Shown piece by piece: positions 8,308-16,411 of a stretch of DNA of 64,000 nucleotides. Source of the DNA: Allobosea sp. (GTDB lineage Bacteria; Pseudomonadota; Alphaproteobacteria; Rhizobiales; Beijerinckiaceae); the NCBI RefSeq assembly GCF_017308075.1, contig NZ_JAFKFX010000028.1, forward strand, positions 175,253 to 239,252. Direction: 5' to 3'. The notes under the pieces were generated by a model. It was not told where the DNA came from and searched no databases. It saw only the letters and a program-made list of their open reading frames with translations. A program made the position numbers and the translations under genes. Numbering within the stretch: position 1 is the stretch's first letter; the number at the start of each line of letters is the position of its first letter.

Positions 8308-10766
8308 CCGTTTTCTCTTCCGGTTTCGGCCGGTGCCGGTTCATCTGCGGGAGGCCGGCCGAGCGTGGCGCCCCATGCGTGATCGACGCCGGAGACCGCG
8401 GCGGCGGCCGCGAGATAGCGCGCGAGCGTATCGCTGGTTCCGGCGCGCAGTCGTCGATAGGCCGCTCCGAAACCGGGATCTCCGGGATCCGCCAGGGCCT
8501 TGGCGGCGAAGGGCGTGCCCGCGAAGGCGGCATCGGCCTCTCGCAGGGCGAGGTCGGCCAGGAGCAGCCGGCCATAGCCGCCCAGGATCCGGCGCAGCGC
8601 CGCCATGTGGGGGGCGGTGGCGTCATCCGGGCCCAGGACCCGGCCGATCTGTGCCTGGATCGCTGCCAGTGCCGGAGCCAGGCTCTCCACCGCATCAACG
8701 GTTTCGACGAAGCCCTGAGACGTCGACGCCAGTCGCGAAGCGCCGCGCAACGGATCGCTGCCGCGATCATTGCGGGCGGCCAGGCCTCCCAGCCCCGCGA
8801 TGGCCTCCCAGCTGGTGACGAGTTCGCCCGCCGCCCGTTTCTGTGCGGCTTCGCGGCGAAGCCCTGCGAAATAGGCGTGCAGCAGCATGATCTCGCCTGG
8901 CGTGAGCTCACCCAGCCGCTTGGCGACTTCGTCCAGCAGCGCCGACGGCTGGCCTGCCTGTGCGCCGGAAGCGACGAGCTCGCTGCGCTGTCGCGCCACC
9001 TCCTCGAGCGCCGGCGTGGTCGGCGGCCGGCGCTGCATCGTGCGTCGCAATTCGAGCAGCAGGCCGTCGAGATTGCTCAGCGGGCGCAGGCCGCGGCGCT
9101 TGCGAGCCTCGGAGAGCGTCTGCTCCACCTCGGCGACCACGTCGGTATCCAGCCAGCTCTGATGCGCGCAGGCCGCGATGTCGTGCAGAAGGCGCATCGC
9201 CCGGCGGTCCTGCCCGGCCAGCGTCATCGCCTCGCGGCTCAGGAGATGCGGCAAGGCCGGGTCCTCGTACCAGCCGAGCAGGCGTTCGGTTTCCGCCGCG
9301 GGATGTCCGGGGCCGGGGCTGGGCAGGAGCAGGCGCACCGTGCAGGCGCGCGCCGCGACCTTCGGTTGCGCCACCGCCCAGAGCAGCATGGCGGTCTGCT
9401 CTGCGAGCGCGCGCTCGCCGAGCTCGTCGGCTCGCGACGGATCGAGGCCCGTCAAGGCGGCCGCCGCACCCAGCAGATTTTCGGTGGCCCCTGGCGCCTT
9501 GGCGCGCGCGTCGATCCGGGCGAAGGGGCCGGCCTCGGCCTGCAAGGGAGTGCGCGCCGCCGCGAGCTCGGCCAGAAGCGCGCTCAGGCGGGCGGGGCGC
9601 GCCGCCGTTTCCTGCCAGAGCCCCTCGGCCGCCCGGCCGGCGGCCAGGGCGAGATCGTCGCGCAGCGGTGCAGCCGCGCCGGGCGTCGCCACGACAAGCG
9701 CCTGCCCGGTGCCGCCGCCGAGCGCGAGGCCTGTCGAGACCGAGGCGGCGTAGCTTTCGCGATGTGCGACGGCGCCGAACTCGCCGTCCTGCCAGCGGAT
9801 CGTCATCGGGGCGCCGCTCGCCGCCTCGCCCGCGCCGGTCCAGACGAGCTGCCGGCGCGGCTCGGCGAAGATCAGAACCTCGTCCTCTTCGAGCCAGTCG
9901 GTCAGGATCAGCCGGCAGCGTCCGTCGGTCTCGTCGTTCGGGCGCAGCAGGCGAAAGCCGCGGCGCAGCGCCGCGACGCGCCCGAGGCCGGTCGCGTCGG
10001 CATCGCGCAGATCGGCGGGAGCGACGCCAAGCGCGTCGAGTTCCTCCTCGACGGCGAGCCGCAGCTCCTGGTCGAGCTGCGCCAGGGCCCGACGAGCCTG
10101 CCGCATCGCGGCCGGCAGATGCGCGACCAGAATGCCGGCTTGGCTGCCTGCGCCGGCGAAGTCGAGTGTCAGCCCGCTATCGCGGCTTGCGTCGACGCGC
10201 GTCAGCGTCGCCTGCTCGTCGGCCGGGTGCATGAAAGGGCCTGCGAGCAGGCGCAAGGCGCCAGAACCGGTTTCCGCGAGCTGGTTCAAGCCGCTGGCGA
10301 TCAGAGACGGCGGAACCGAAGCGGGGCGCTCGGCGAGCGCGAGGCGCTCGAGCGACAAGCTTCCTGCCGCGTCGCCGGCATGCGCCCGCAGCAGCGAGAT
10401 GCCGGCGCCGGCCGGATCGGCCTGGTTCGGTGTCAGGCGCTCGTCGAGTTGTATCGCGACGGAGCGGCTCTGGCCGTCGCCGGCGATGGTGACGGCATGA
10501 AGGACGCGGCAGCCGGGTGGCAGCGAGCCATGCAGCGGCGCGTCCTCGTCATCGCCCGCGGCGATCAGCGTGACGCGGCCACCGGCTTCTTCGGCCGCGA
10601 GGAAGCGGGCTCGGGCGCCTTCGTTCCAGATTGCGGCGACATGGCGCGAGCCGTCCCAGATGATGGCGACGGGCGCCACGGAAAGATGCACGGGGGCTGG
10701 CTCCGGATGGACTGGCGCGGGAGGATGTCGGTGGCGGACCTTGCGCGATGGTCCGTCGTCTTGCAA
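8304..10766 (-). CDS. Unknown 820-residue protein, first gene of SrfB-like operon
   Basis: A long open frame with strong third-position GC and no stop, ending in a 4-base overlap with the SrfB-like gene. No family recognised. No P-loop is visible, so it is not obviously an SrfC-type GTPase. The N-terminal 350 residues are mixed alpha/beta; from about 380 on it is almost wholly alpha-helical and rich in Ala, Leu and Arg, which suggests a helical scaffold. The frame begins at TTG 10766, inside a 14-base palindrome. An internal GTG about 27 codons later (reading VHLSVAPVAIIWDG) is an equally plausible start, so the N-terminus is uncertain. Confidence 0.65.
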   Translation of the reverse strand: MQDDGPSRKVRHRHPPAPVHPEPAPVHLSVAPVAIIWDGSRHVAAIWNEGARARFLAAEEAGGRVTLIAAGDDEDAPLHGSLPPGCRVLHAVTIAGDGQSRSVAIQLDERLTPNQADPAGAGISLLRAHAGDAAGSLSLERLALAERPASVPPSLIASGLNQLAETGSGALRLLAGPFMHPADEQATLTRVDASRDSGLTLDFAGAGSQAGILVAHLPAAMRQARRALAQLDQELRLAVEEELDALGVAPADLRDADATGLGRVAALRRGFRLLRPNDETDGRCRLILTDWLEEDEVLIFAEPRRQLVWTGAGEAASGAPMTIRWQDGEFGAVAHRESYAASVSTGLALGGGTGQALVVATPGAAAPLRDDLALAAGRAAEGLWQETAARPARLSALLAELAAARTPLQAEAGPFARIDARAKAPGATENLLGAAAALTGLDPSRADELGERALAEQTAMLLWAVAQPKVAARACTVRLLLPSPGPGHPAAETERLLGWYEDPALPHLLSREAMTLAGQDRRAMRLLHDIAACAHQSWLDTDVVAEVEQTLSEARKRRGLRPLSNLDGLLLELRRTMQRRPPTTPALEEVARQRSELVASGAQAGQPSALLDEVAKRLGELTPGEIMLLHAYFAGLRREAAQKRAAGELVTSWEAIAGLGGLAARNDRGSDPLRGASRLASTSQGFVETVDAVESLAPALAAIQAQIGRVLGPDDATAPHMAALRRILGGYGRLLLADLALREADAAFAGTPFAAKALADPGDPGFGAAYRRLRAGTSDTLARYLAAAAAVSGVDHAWGATLGRPPADEPAPAETGRENG

Positions 10767-10816
10767 GACGTTGGGGCATGGCTGGCGGCGAAGCTTCCGT
10801 ATTGCTGGCGGAAGCT
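10757..10816. promoter_or_regulatory. Two palindromes in the divergent intergenic region
   Basis: Between the minus-strand SrfB-like operon and the plus-strand gene at 10949 lie a perfect 14-base palindrome, CGTCTTGCAAGACG (10757-10770), and a perfect 8-base inverted repeat, AGCTTCCG-N9-CGGAAGCT (10792-10799 and 10809-10816). Both are the size of dimeric repressor sites, and the position fits control of divergent promoters. The regulator is unknown. Clear -10/-35 elements were not identified. Confidence 0.35.
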
Positions 10817-10948
10817 GTCGCTTGCGAGGTCTAGTGGTCCCGCCCTAATCTTGCCGAGATGGGCGCGCGACTTTGCGGGACGTGCTTGCCTTGTCCTGCT
10901 CGTTCGAGCCGGACATGTCGATAAGCGAACAGAGCGGAGAGCGGTTTC

Positions 10949-11539
10949 ATGGCGGCAGAGCCGGTTTGTTTCGCGGCCTTGCCCGCCGCCTTGCCCGCGC
11001 AATGGGGCGTTTCGGCCACCGACGCGCCGACGGGCGACGAAGTCGTGCGGCGTCGCCTCATCCTGACCGGCCTCGCCGAGACCGCTCGTGAGGAGGAGAC
11101 GCAGGCGAGCTTCCTGGCGCCGCGCCTGCTGCCGCGCCTGTTCCGTGAGCCGGTCCAGGCCGGGGCGGAGGCGCGGGCAGCGCTGGCTGGCGCTGAGCGG
11201 CTGGTGATCCTGCTGCCGATCGGTCGCTATGACGATGGTGTCTGGGCGCCGATCATCGAGCGCATCCTGCTCGAAACCGCGGAAGGCATGGCGCGACCGC
11301 GTGAGACGATCCTGGCCTGGAGCGGGATCGAGCCTTTCCTGGCGCCGTTCGGCCGGCGCGCCCAGGAGATCTGGAGCGATCCGCGCCTGGTGGAGACCCT
11401 GCTGGGCGTGTTCGAGCGCTCCGCCCGTTCGCTGGCCGCCGTCCTGCGCGAGTCCGGTGCCGGGCTTCGGCGCGGTCTGATCCGGTTCGAGCCAGGCTCG
11501 GGCGAGGCGCCGGCGCGGGTCGCGCTGGCGCTTGCCTGA
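10949..11539 (+). CDS. Unknown protein divergent from the SrfB-like operon, 196 aa
   Basis: Starts at ATG 10949 about 8 bases after a GGAG ribosome site. Soluble, no signal peptide; residues about 100-170 read like alternating helices and strands (ERLVILLPIGRYDDGVWAPI, then a helical tail). No catalytic motif is recognised. It ends 8 bases before the convergent stop of the secreted IalB-like protein. The antisense frame across this stretch has inferior codon composition. Divergence from the SrfB-like operon around shared palindromes suggests a functional link, which is inference. Confidence 0.6.
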   Translation: MAAEPVCFAALPAALPAQWGVSATDAPTGDEVVRRRLILTGLAETAREEETQASFLAPRLLPRLFREPVQAGAEARAALAGAERLVILLPIGRYDDGVWAPIIERILLETAEGMARPRETILAWSGIEPFLAPFGRRAQEIWSDPRLVETLLGVFERSARSLAAVLRESGAGLRRGLIRFEPGSGEAPARVALALA

Positions 11540-11547
11540 GCCGTTGG

Positions 11548-13392
11548 CTACTTCCAGACGAGGGCGTTGGCGAGATCGCGGCGGCCGCATTCGAGCGACA
11601 TGGCGTTGACGGCGGCACGGTAGCCCTGCAGCGAATAGACCACATGGGCCGGCCGGCCATCGGGCGTGGTGCCGGTGAGTTCGAGGGTCGTGCCTTTATT
11701 GTAGCCGGCGACCGCGTCCATATCGAGGATCGGCTGGCCGTTCGAGCCTTCCTTCATCGGGCGGATGAAGTTGCCGGGCGCGCTGGCGTTGAGCGGGCGG
11801 ACCTCGCCGCCTTCGGTGACCGAGGCCTCGATCGGCGCGCCGGTGCGGTAATAGCGCTTGTCGTCGAGCAGGTGCTGGATCGCGCCGCTGCCCTCGCTCT
11901 CGGCCGAGAGCAGGATGAAGGGCGCCTGCTCGCGCCAGTTCAGCGGCCCGGCCTCGGTGGCGGCGGTATAGGCATAGCAGGTCCGCTTGCCGGTCGCCGG
12001 ATTCTCGACGACGCTGGCATACCAGTTCTGGAACCGGCGGATCAGGCGGCCGGGTGCTTCCGGCATCAGCATGTCGCTGGTGTCGACCGCGCGGGCCCGC
12101 AATTGATATTCCTGCCGGGTCGGGCCGGTATTGGCGACGCGGATGGTGTACTGGCCCGGGCCGAGCCGGTAGCGGCGCAGGTTCGGCCGGCTGGGATTGG
12201 CGATGTGGATCGTCCGCAGCGGGGGATGGCCCGGCGCGAAGACCTCGACCAGCAGCTTGCCGGGACCGCGCAGGCTCGGCAGCGGGATGTCGACCTCGAC
12301 ATAGGATTCGCGGGCGATCGAGAAGGCGTATTGCTGCAGGCCGCGTCCGCCTTCGACCCGGCCGTCGATCCGCAGCGGCGCCTCGCCCAGGCGCGGGGCC
12401 GAGACTGCGGCCTGGCTGCGCGAGGAGCCGAGCGCCGCCCAATGCGTTGCCGTCGGCAGATCGTCGAAGGCGACGAGGCCACCGCTGAACACCGGTGTCG
12501 TATCCTTGCGGTTGGCGCTGACGGAGATGCGGTAGCCATTGTGCCGTTGCTCGACCGAGACTGAGGCGCTCCAGCGCCTGCCTTCTTCCGAGGACGGGTC
12601 GTGCAGCATCGCGAAGGAGACCTGCCGGGGCGCCCGGATGCGCGACTTTTTCTCCTCGTCGGCCTGTTTGCTCAAGGCTCGGCGCATGCGGTCGGAGAAG
12701 AATTCGAGCCAACCGGGATTGACCGGCGCGCCGTTCAGCATGTGCGCGGACAGGGCCAGCGTGTTGGAGGTCTCGGTCGATTGCTCCCAGACCGCCTCGG
12801 CGACCTCGTCGAAGATGTTCTCCGTCCGCCGATAGATTTCGCCGATGAACTCCTCGGAAACCGTGAAGGGGTCGAGGCTCGGAGAACAGCTCACATAATC
12901 GTTCCAGCCATGCGCCGAAAGCAGCAGCCGGGTCGAGGCGCCGATACGCTGGCCGGTGGCCCGGATCTCGATCTCGATCTTGCTGAGCTGTTCCTTGGCA
13001 TTGCCGGCGAGGACGCTGTCGAGGATACCGGTGTCGTTGAGGTTCAGGACCGGGCCGATGTCGAGGAAGGGCGCCATCCGGACGCCGTCCAGCCGTGAGA
13101 ATGCGGCATGGACCTGTTGCATGACGTTGTTGCCCTGGTCCCGCGAGAACGCGTTCTCAGGCTGGGGACGCGACGCCGTGCCGAGCCGGATCGGCAGCTT
13201 CAACGGGCCGCATTGCTTCTCGATGCGCTGCCACAGGGCCTGCGCTGCCGAACCGATCGGGTCCTGCGGATTATATCCCGGGAAGGTCTGGGTCTGCGCC
13301 GCCGCCACGGTTGGCGACGCGGCTATGAGCCAGACCGTCGCCATCCAACTCACCAACTTCGGCAACGCTCTCGCCGTCATCCTCGTCCCCAT
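11548..13392 (-). CDS. Secreted multidomain protein with IalB-like C-terminus
   Basis: 614 residues. The N-terminus is a signal peptide (hydrophobic core ending in PTVAAAQ), so the product is exported. Residues about 30-210 are a mixed domain I cannot name. About 330-430 is a beta domain (YAFSIARESYVEVDIPL, then LGPGQYTIRVAN) like pre-peptidase C-terminal or carbohydrate-binding sandwiches. The last 150 residues, with GKRTCYAYTAATEAGPLNW and a final YSLQGYRAAVNAMSLEC, resemble invasion-associated locus B proteins of Hyphomicrobiales. Two starts are possible: ATG 13392, and ATG 13380, which gives a shorter signal peptide after GGGGACGAGG. A strong hairpin precedes the first start. It converges on the unknown gene ending at 11539. 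Confidence 0.65.
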   Translation of the reverse strand: MGTRMTARALPKLVSWMATVWLIAASPTVAAAQTQTFPGYNPQDPIGSAAQALWQRIEKQCGPLKLPIRLGTASRPQPENAFSRDQGNNVMQQVHAAFSRLDGVRMAPFLDIGPVLNLNDTGILDSVLAGNAKEQLSKIEIEIRATGQRIGASTRLLLSAHGWNDYVSCSPSLDPFTVSEEFIGEIYRRTENIFDEVAEAVWEQSTETSNTLALSAHMLNGAPVNPGWLEFFSDRMRRALSKQADEEKKSRIRAPRQVSFAMLHDPSSEEGRRWSASVSVEQRHNGYRISVSANRKDTTPVFSGGLVAFDDLPTATHWAALGSSRSQAAVSAPRLGEAPLRIDGRVEGGRGLQQYAFSIARESYVEVDIPLPSLRGPGKLLVEVFAPGHPPLRTIHIANPSRPNLRRYRLGPGQYTIRVANTGPTRQEYQLRARAVDTSDMLMPEAPGRLIRRFQNWYASVVENPATGKRTCYAYTAATEAGPLNWREQAPFILLSAESEGSGAIQHLLDDKRYYRTGAPIEASVTEGGEVRPLNASAPGNFIRPMKEGSNGQPILDMDAVAGYNKGTTLELTGTTPDGRPAHVVYSLQGYRAAVNAMSLECGRRDLANALVWK

Positions 13393-13393
13393 G

Positions 13394-13422
13394 GACCCTC
13401 CCTCGCGGCGCGAGGGAGGGTC
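13394..13422 (-). promoter_or_regulatory. Hairpin covering the ribosome site of the IalB-like gene
   Basis: A perfect 14-base inverted repeat (13394-13407 paired with 13409-13422, a single base between, so the real loop is about 7 bases after opening). On the minus strand its 3' arm contains GGAGGGTCC immediately before ATG 13392, so folding would hide the Shine-Dalgarno sequence. It also lies 22 bases after the stop of the upstream lipoprotein gene, so it could equally be the 3'-end hairpin of that transcript; no U tract follows. Confidence 0.5.
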
Positions 13423-13443
13423 GTTCTTCTGGCTGTGTCCGGC

Positions 13444-13896
13444 TCAGATGCCGGATGCTTCGTTCGTCGAAAGATTGACCTCGACCGTATCGGTACCGGC
13501 GGCCTGGCCGTTGCGCGTCACGGTGCGCTCGACGACGCGAACGCGCTGACCGGCGCTGTTGTTGTAGGACTTCACCGTACGCGCCTTCACGACCACGTCC
13601 TGGCCGCTCGAATTGCGGAAGCGCTGGGTGTTCGAGCCCGAACGTGCCGCGATATAGGCGGCCTCGCGGGCCCGCTCACGCTCGATCGCATCGGCGATCA
13701 CGAGGCCGGTCAGGCCGCCGATTGCCGCACCGATCGCCGCGCCGCGCCAGCCGCCGAACGCGCCGCCGATCAGGGCGCCGGCGCCGGCGCCGATGGCGCC
13801 ACCGGTCGCGACACGCTCCTGCGACGCGGTGCAGCCGCCCAGCGCAAGCGCGCCAGCGACGAGAATGGTTCCGACTTTCATGGTCTTGGCATGCAT
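13444..13896 (-). CDS. Glycine-zipper outer-membrane lipoprotein
   Basis: About 150 residues from ATG 13896, chosen because GGGGTGA sits 4 bases upstream. Signal peptide followed by a lipobox (ALALGGC), so it is lipid-modified. Residues about 35-75 form a glycine zipper (GGAIGAGAGALIGGAFGG and GAAIGAAIGGLTG), as in SlyB/Pcp-type or YMGG-like lipoproteins that pack in the envelope. The C-terminal 70 residues are a small beta region. The role is probably structural in the outer membrane. A further in-frame ATG five codons downstream would also keep the signal peptide. Confidence 0.75.
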   Translation of the reverse strand: MHAKTMKVGTILVAGALALGGCTASQERVATGGAIGAGAGALIGGAFGGWRGAAIGAAIGGLTGLVIADAIERERAREAAYIAARSGSNTQRFRNSSGQDVVVKARTVKSYNNSAGQRVRVVERTVTRNGQAAGTDTVEVNLSTNEASGI

Positions 13897-14253
13897 TACG
13901 TCACCCCACTGCAAGTTTGCTTCTTGAAACATGGCGCTTGCAGCTGTCACAGCCTTTGCGGCCGGCTGGGCCGTTTTCGCCAAACCGGCCAGGAACATGC
14001 AGCACCACACGCGCCATCTGTTCCATATCGCCCATTTCCGGGCAAGAGGTCAGAAATGTGGCAGTCGCTTGTGCCAATAGTGGCAGAGCTGTGCCCGGAG
14101 ACGCGGTCAGCGTGAAGCAAAAGCCGTCGCCACAGGGTTCCATGCGCGGAAACCCGAGCCGGCGAGCCGAAGTCAGATCAAGACGACATCTTGTCGGATG
14201 AATGCCTTTTTCTTGGCGCCTGTGGTTAATTGGTCGCGCCTGACCTGTCTGCA
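13897..14253. other. 357-base intergenic region upstream of the lipoprotein gene
   Basis: Lies between the P450 stop and the lipoprotein start, both on the minus strand. It is less GC-rich than its surroundings and must hold the lipoprotein promoter. Reading frames here lack family signatures. I found no clear -10/-35 pair, terminator or repeat. Confidence 0.5.
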
Positions 14254-15696
14254 TTACGAAAGGTCACTTGTGTCGAATCGTGGTGCCACGTGGCGTGGTC
14301 TGACGTGCATCGGCATGCCCTGGTCCGGCCGCAAGGTAATCTGCTGGACCGGCATCGGTGTCTCTCCAGCATGCTCGAAACGGAACGCACGCAGCAGTGT
14401 GGCGAGCACGATCATGGCTTCGACCATGGCGAATTGCTGGCCGATGCAGATGCGTGGTCCGGCCCCGAAAGGCAGATAGGCATAGCGTTCGATGCTCTCG
14501 CGCGCGCCAGGCAGGAAGCGCTCGGGCCGGAAGCGGTCCGGCTCGCGCCACAAGGTCTCGTGGCGATGGAGCAGATAGGGCGAGATCACGACCAGCGCGC
14601 CTCTCGGGATGAAGCAGCGCCCGCCGACATCGTCGTCGGCCAGCGCCGTCCGCGACAGCGAGGGCACCGGCGGGTAGAGGCGCATCGCCTCCTCGATCAC
14701 GGCGCGGGTCAGCGCCAGCCCGGAACCGGACAGCGCTGCTGCCGCCAGGTCGCTGACCGCGTCGATTTCTGCCTCGACCGCCTGCCGCGTCGCGGGGGCT
14801 TCCGACAGCAGGTAGAGCGCCCAGGTCAACGCATTGGCGGTCGTTTCATGGCCGGCGCCGATGAAGGTGATGATGTTGGCGCCGATCTCCGCCTCGGACA
14901 GGCCGGAGCCGGTCGCCGGGTCGCGCGCCTCGAGCAGCGCATCGAGCAGATCGGGCTGGCCGGCTGCCGAGACATGGGCGCGCAGGGCGCGGCGCGCGGC
15001 GATGATCACCTCGACCTGCGCCTCGAAGAAGGCGATCGAAGGACGTGCCATCCAGCGTCCGAGGCGCGGCAGCCAGGCCGGGGCGCCGAGAATGTCGAGC
15101 GGGTCGATCCTGCCTTGCGTTCCGAAATAGGCGGTGAGGGCCTTGGCGAAGGCCGGGGCGCCGCCGGCGATCGCGTTCGAGAACATGGTCTCGGCCAGGA
15201 TGTCGAAGGTGACCCGCGTCATCTCCTGCGCGATGTCGACGATCCGGCCCGGCCGCCTCCGGGAAAGGCGCTCTGCGGCCGCTGCGGCCGGTCCCAGCAT
15301 CCTGGTGGCCAGCGCGGCGACCGCGCGCGGAGTGAATAATGGCGCCAGCGTCCGACGTGCCCGTTTCCAGGCCTCTCCCTCGGCCGTCAGCAGCCCCTCG
15401 CCCAGCCCGGGGGCGAGGATGCTGCGTTGCAGATCGTCCTTGCGATAATTTGCGGCGTTGTCGACCAGGACATGGCGTATGGCTGCGGGATCGGACAGGA
15501 CGACGCCATAGCCGAAGATGCCGTCCCCCGCGATGATCGGTTCGCGGAAATGGCGTCGGCGCCAGATGGTCAGCGGATTGCGGCGCAGGCGCAGCAGGAT
15601 CTCGAGCCGGCCGAGTTCGCGCTCGCCCGGCAGTGGCGCAGGGGGGCGCTGTCGCTGCCGCGCTCTCCGATCGCTCGCAAAACCGGTTGGGTTCAT
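14254..15696 (-). CDS. Cytochrome P450
   Basis: 480 residues from ATG 15696, preceded by GGGAG at a good distance. All P450 signatures are present: the I-helix oxygen-binding motif GAGHETTANAL, the K-helix ExxR (EEAMRLYPP) and the heme-binding loop FGAGPRICIGQQFAM with the thiolate cysteine near residue 417. No membrane anchor, so it is a soluble bacterial enzyme; the PERF motif and C-terminus resemble fatty-acid or eukaryote-like soluble P450s (CYP102/CYP4-like pattern). No ferredoxin or reductase gene is adjacent, so redox partners must be encoded elsewhere. The substrate cannot be inferred. Confidence 0.9.
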   Translation of the reverse strand: MNPTGFASDRRARQRQRPPAPLPGERELGRLEILLRLRRNPLTIWRRRHFREPIIAGDGIFGYGVVLSDPAAIRHVLVDNAANYRKDDLQRSILAPGLGEGLLTAEGEAWKRARRTLAPLFTPRAVAALATRMLGPAAAAAERLSRRRPGRIVDIAQEMTRVTFDILAETMFSNAIAGGAPAFAKALTAYFGTQGRIDPLDILGAPAWLPRLGRWMARPSIAFFEAQVEVIIAARRALRAHVSAAGQPDLLDALLEARDPATGSGLSEAEIGANIITFIGAGHETTANALTWALYLLSEAPATRQAVEAEIDAVSDLAAAALSGSGLALTRAVIEEAMRLYPPVPSLSRTALADDDVGGRCFIPRGALVVISPYLLHRHETLWREPDRFRPERFLPGARESIERYAYLPFGAGPRICIGQQFAMVEAMIVLATLLRAFRFEHAGETPMPVQQITLRPDQGMPMHVRPRHVAPRFDTSDLS

Positions 15697-15861
15697 CGGC
15701 GCTGTCTCCCGCTGCGGGCGGTGCGGACCGATGCGAGCCTGTCGCCGCTTTCGGGCCGGATCAAGGCGCGGTGACATGTCACGGCGCGATTTCGGTCTTG
15801 GTCATGCATCTAGTGCAGAGCGGAGGTGATTGCTGCGCTGCGGCTAAACTCCGACATAATC

Positions 15862-15887
15862 TTGTGCGATGCACAATAGGTGCCTAT
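15862..15887. promoter_or_regulatory. Overlapping inverted repeats upstream of a small gene
   Basis: TTGTGC-N3-GCACAA (15862-15876) is directly followed by ATAGG-N2-CCTAT (15876-15887), ending 23 bases before the ATG at 15911. Each is a perfect dyad of operator size. They may control the small gene or the divergent P450 gene. The regulator is not identifiable. Confidence 0.4.
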
Positions 15888-15910
15888 CTTCGCCCCCAAG
15901 GAGCGATCCA

Positions 15911-16192
15911 ATGCCTGCCTACAAGAATCCCCCGCCGCGCATCTTGCGGCCCCGAGTCGAGCCGCCGACCCTGGACGAGGCCATTACGGCCGCGCAGGGC
16001 CTGAGCGATTTGCCGCAGGAGCAGGCCGAGATCGCCGCCAATCTGATGGGCGTGCCGGTTTCCGACGTCGTGCCGCTGGTTCGCAAGGCTGCCAACCGCA
16101 CCATGGTGACGACGCCGAACCGCGCCGTCGTCGTCGTTCGTCGCCCGGTGCGGACCTTCTCGCCGCGCCTCGCCGAGGCGATGCGGCGCTGA
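15911..16192 (+). CDS. Small unknown protein, 93 aa
   Basis: Begins at ATG 15911, nine bases after AAGGAG. A 14-codon longer frame exists, but the ribosome site favours this start. Proline/arginine-rich N-terminus, a helical centre (LPQEQAEIAANLMGVPVSDV, then VRKAAN) that reads like a short helix-turn-helix or protein-interaction segment, and a basic C-terminus. No signal peptide. Family not recognised. Followed by palindromic repeats and a strong terminator. Confidence 0.65.
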   Translation: MPAYKNPPPRILRPRVEPPTLDEAITAAQGLSDLPQEQAEIAANLMGVPVSDVVPLVRKAANRTMVTTPNRAVVVVRRPVRTFSPRLAEAMRR

Positions 16193-16204
16193 GCTGCCGC
16201 GATA

Positions 16205-16304
16205 GCATCGGACCGAAAAGTGGAATCCACTCTTCGGAAGACTCCGATGCGATAACGATGAGATAGATCGCCGTGACCGCGTCCGAACGGACGCGCGGCG
16301 ATCT
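16205..16304. repeat. Composite extragenic palindrome
   Basis: Two adjacent structures. First, nested repeats: outer GCATCGGA/TCCGATGC (16205-16212, 16243-16250) around an inner CCGAAAAGTGG/CCACTCTTCGG with one mismatch. Second, a long hairpin: AGATCGCCG plus CGCGTCCG (16265-16273, 16278-16285) paired with CGGACGCG plus CGGCGATCT (16288-16304), with a 4-base bulge. The look is that of the mosaic extragenic palindromes scattered through Hyphomicrobiales genomes. Copy number cannot be seen from one window. Confidence 0.6.
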
Positions 16305-16343
16305 AGGGTCGATCGCAAGTTTCTTCTGCGATCCACAGAATGA

Positions 16344-16380
16344 AGCAATGCCGGCCTTTCGGGCCGGCATTGCTTTTTTC
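16344..16380 (+). terminator. Rho-independent terminator
   Basis: A perfect 13-base stem (16344-16356 with 16362-16374), a 5-base loop and a run of five T after the stem. The T run makes it a plus-strand terminator for the small gene ending at 16192; on the minus strand it lies just beyond the cueR stop but lacks a U tract. Confidence 0.85.
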
Positions 16381-16411
16381 GTTACGGCACTGAAAAGCGA
16401 ATCGGTCTGGT

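Noticed and set aside
4720-8382. Plus-strand open frame of 1220 codons
   Set aside because: Antisense to the SrfB-like gene; the product is Arg/Gly/Ala-rich without motifs, whereas the minus strand shows ATPase loops. A result of high third-position GC.
8379-11066. Plus-strand open frame of 895 codons
   Set aside because: Antisense to the 820-residue gene, no ribosome site, no family pattern, and it runs into a better-supported plus-strand gene in another frame.
10565-11590. Minus-strand open frame of 341 codons across the divergent region
   Set aside because: Arg/Pro-rich composition; it would cover both palindromes and the plus-strand gene that has a proper ribosome site.
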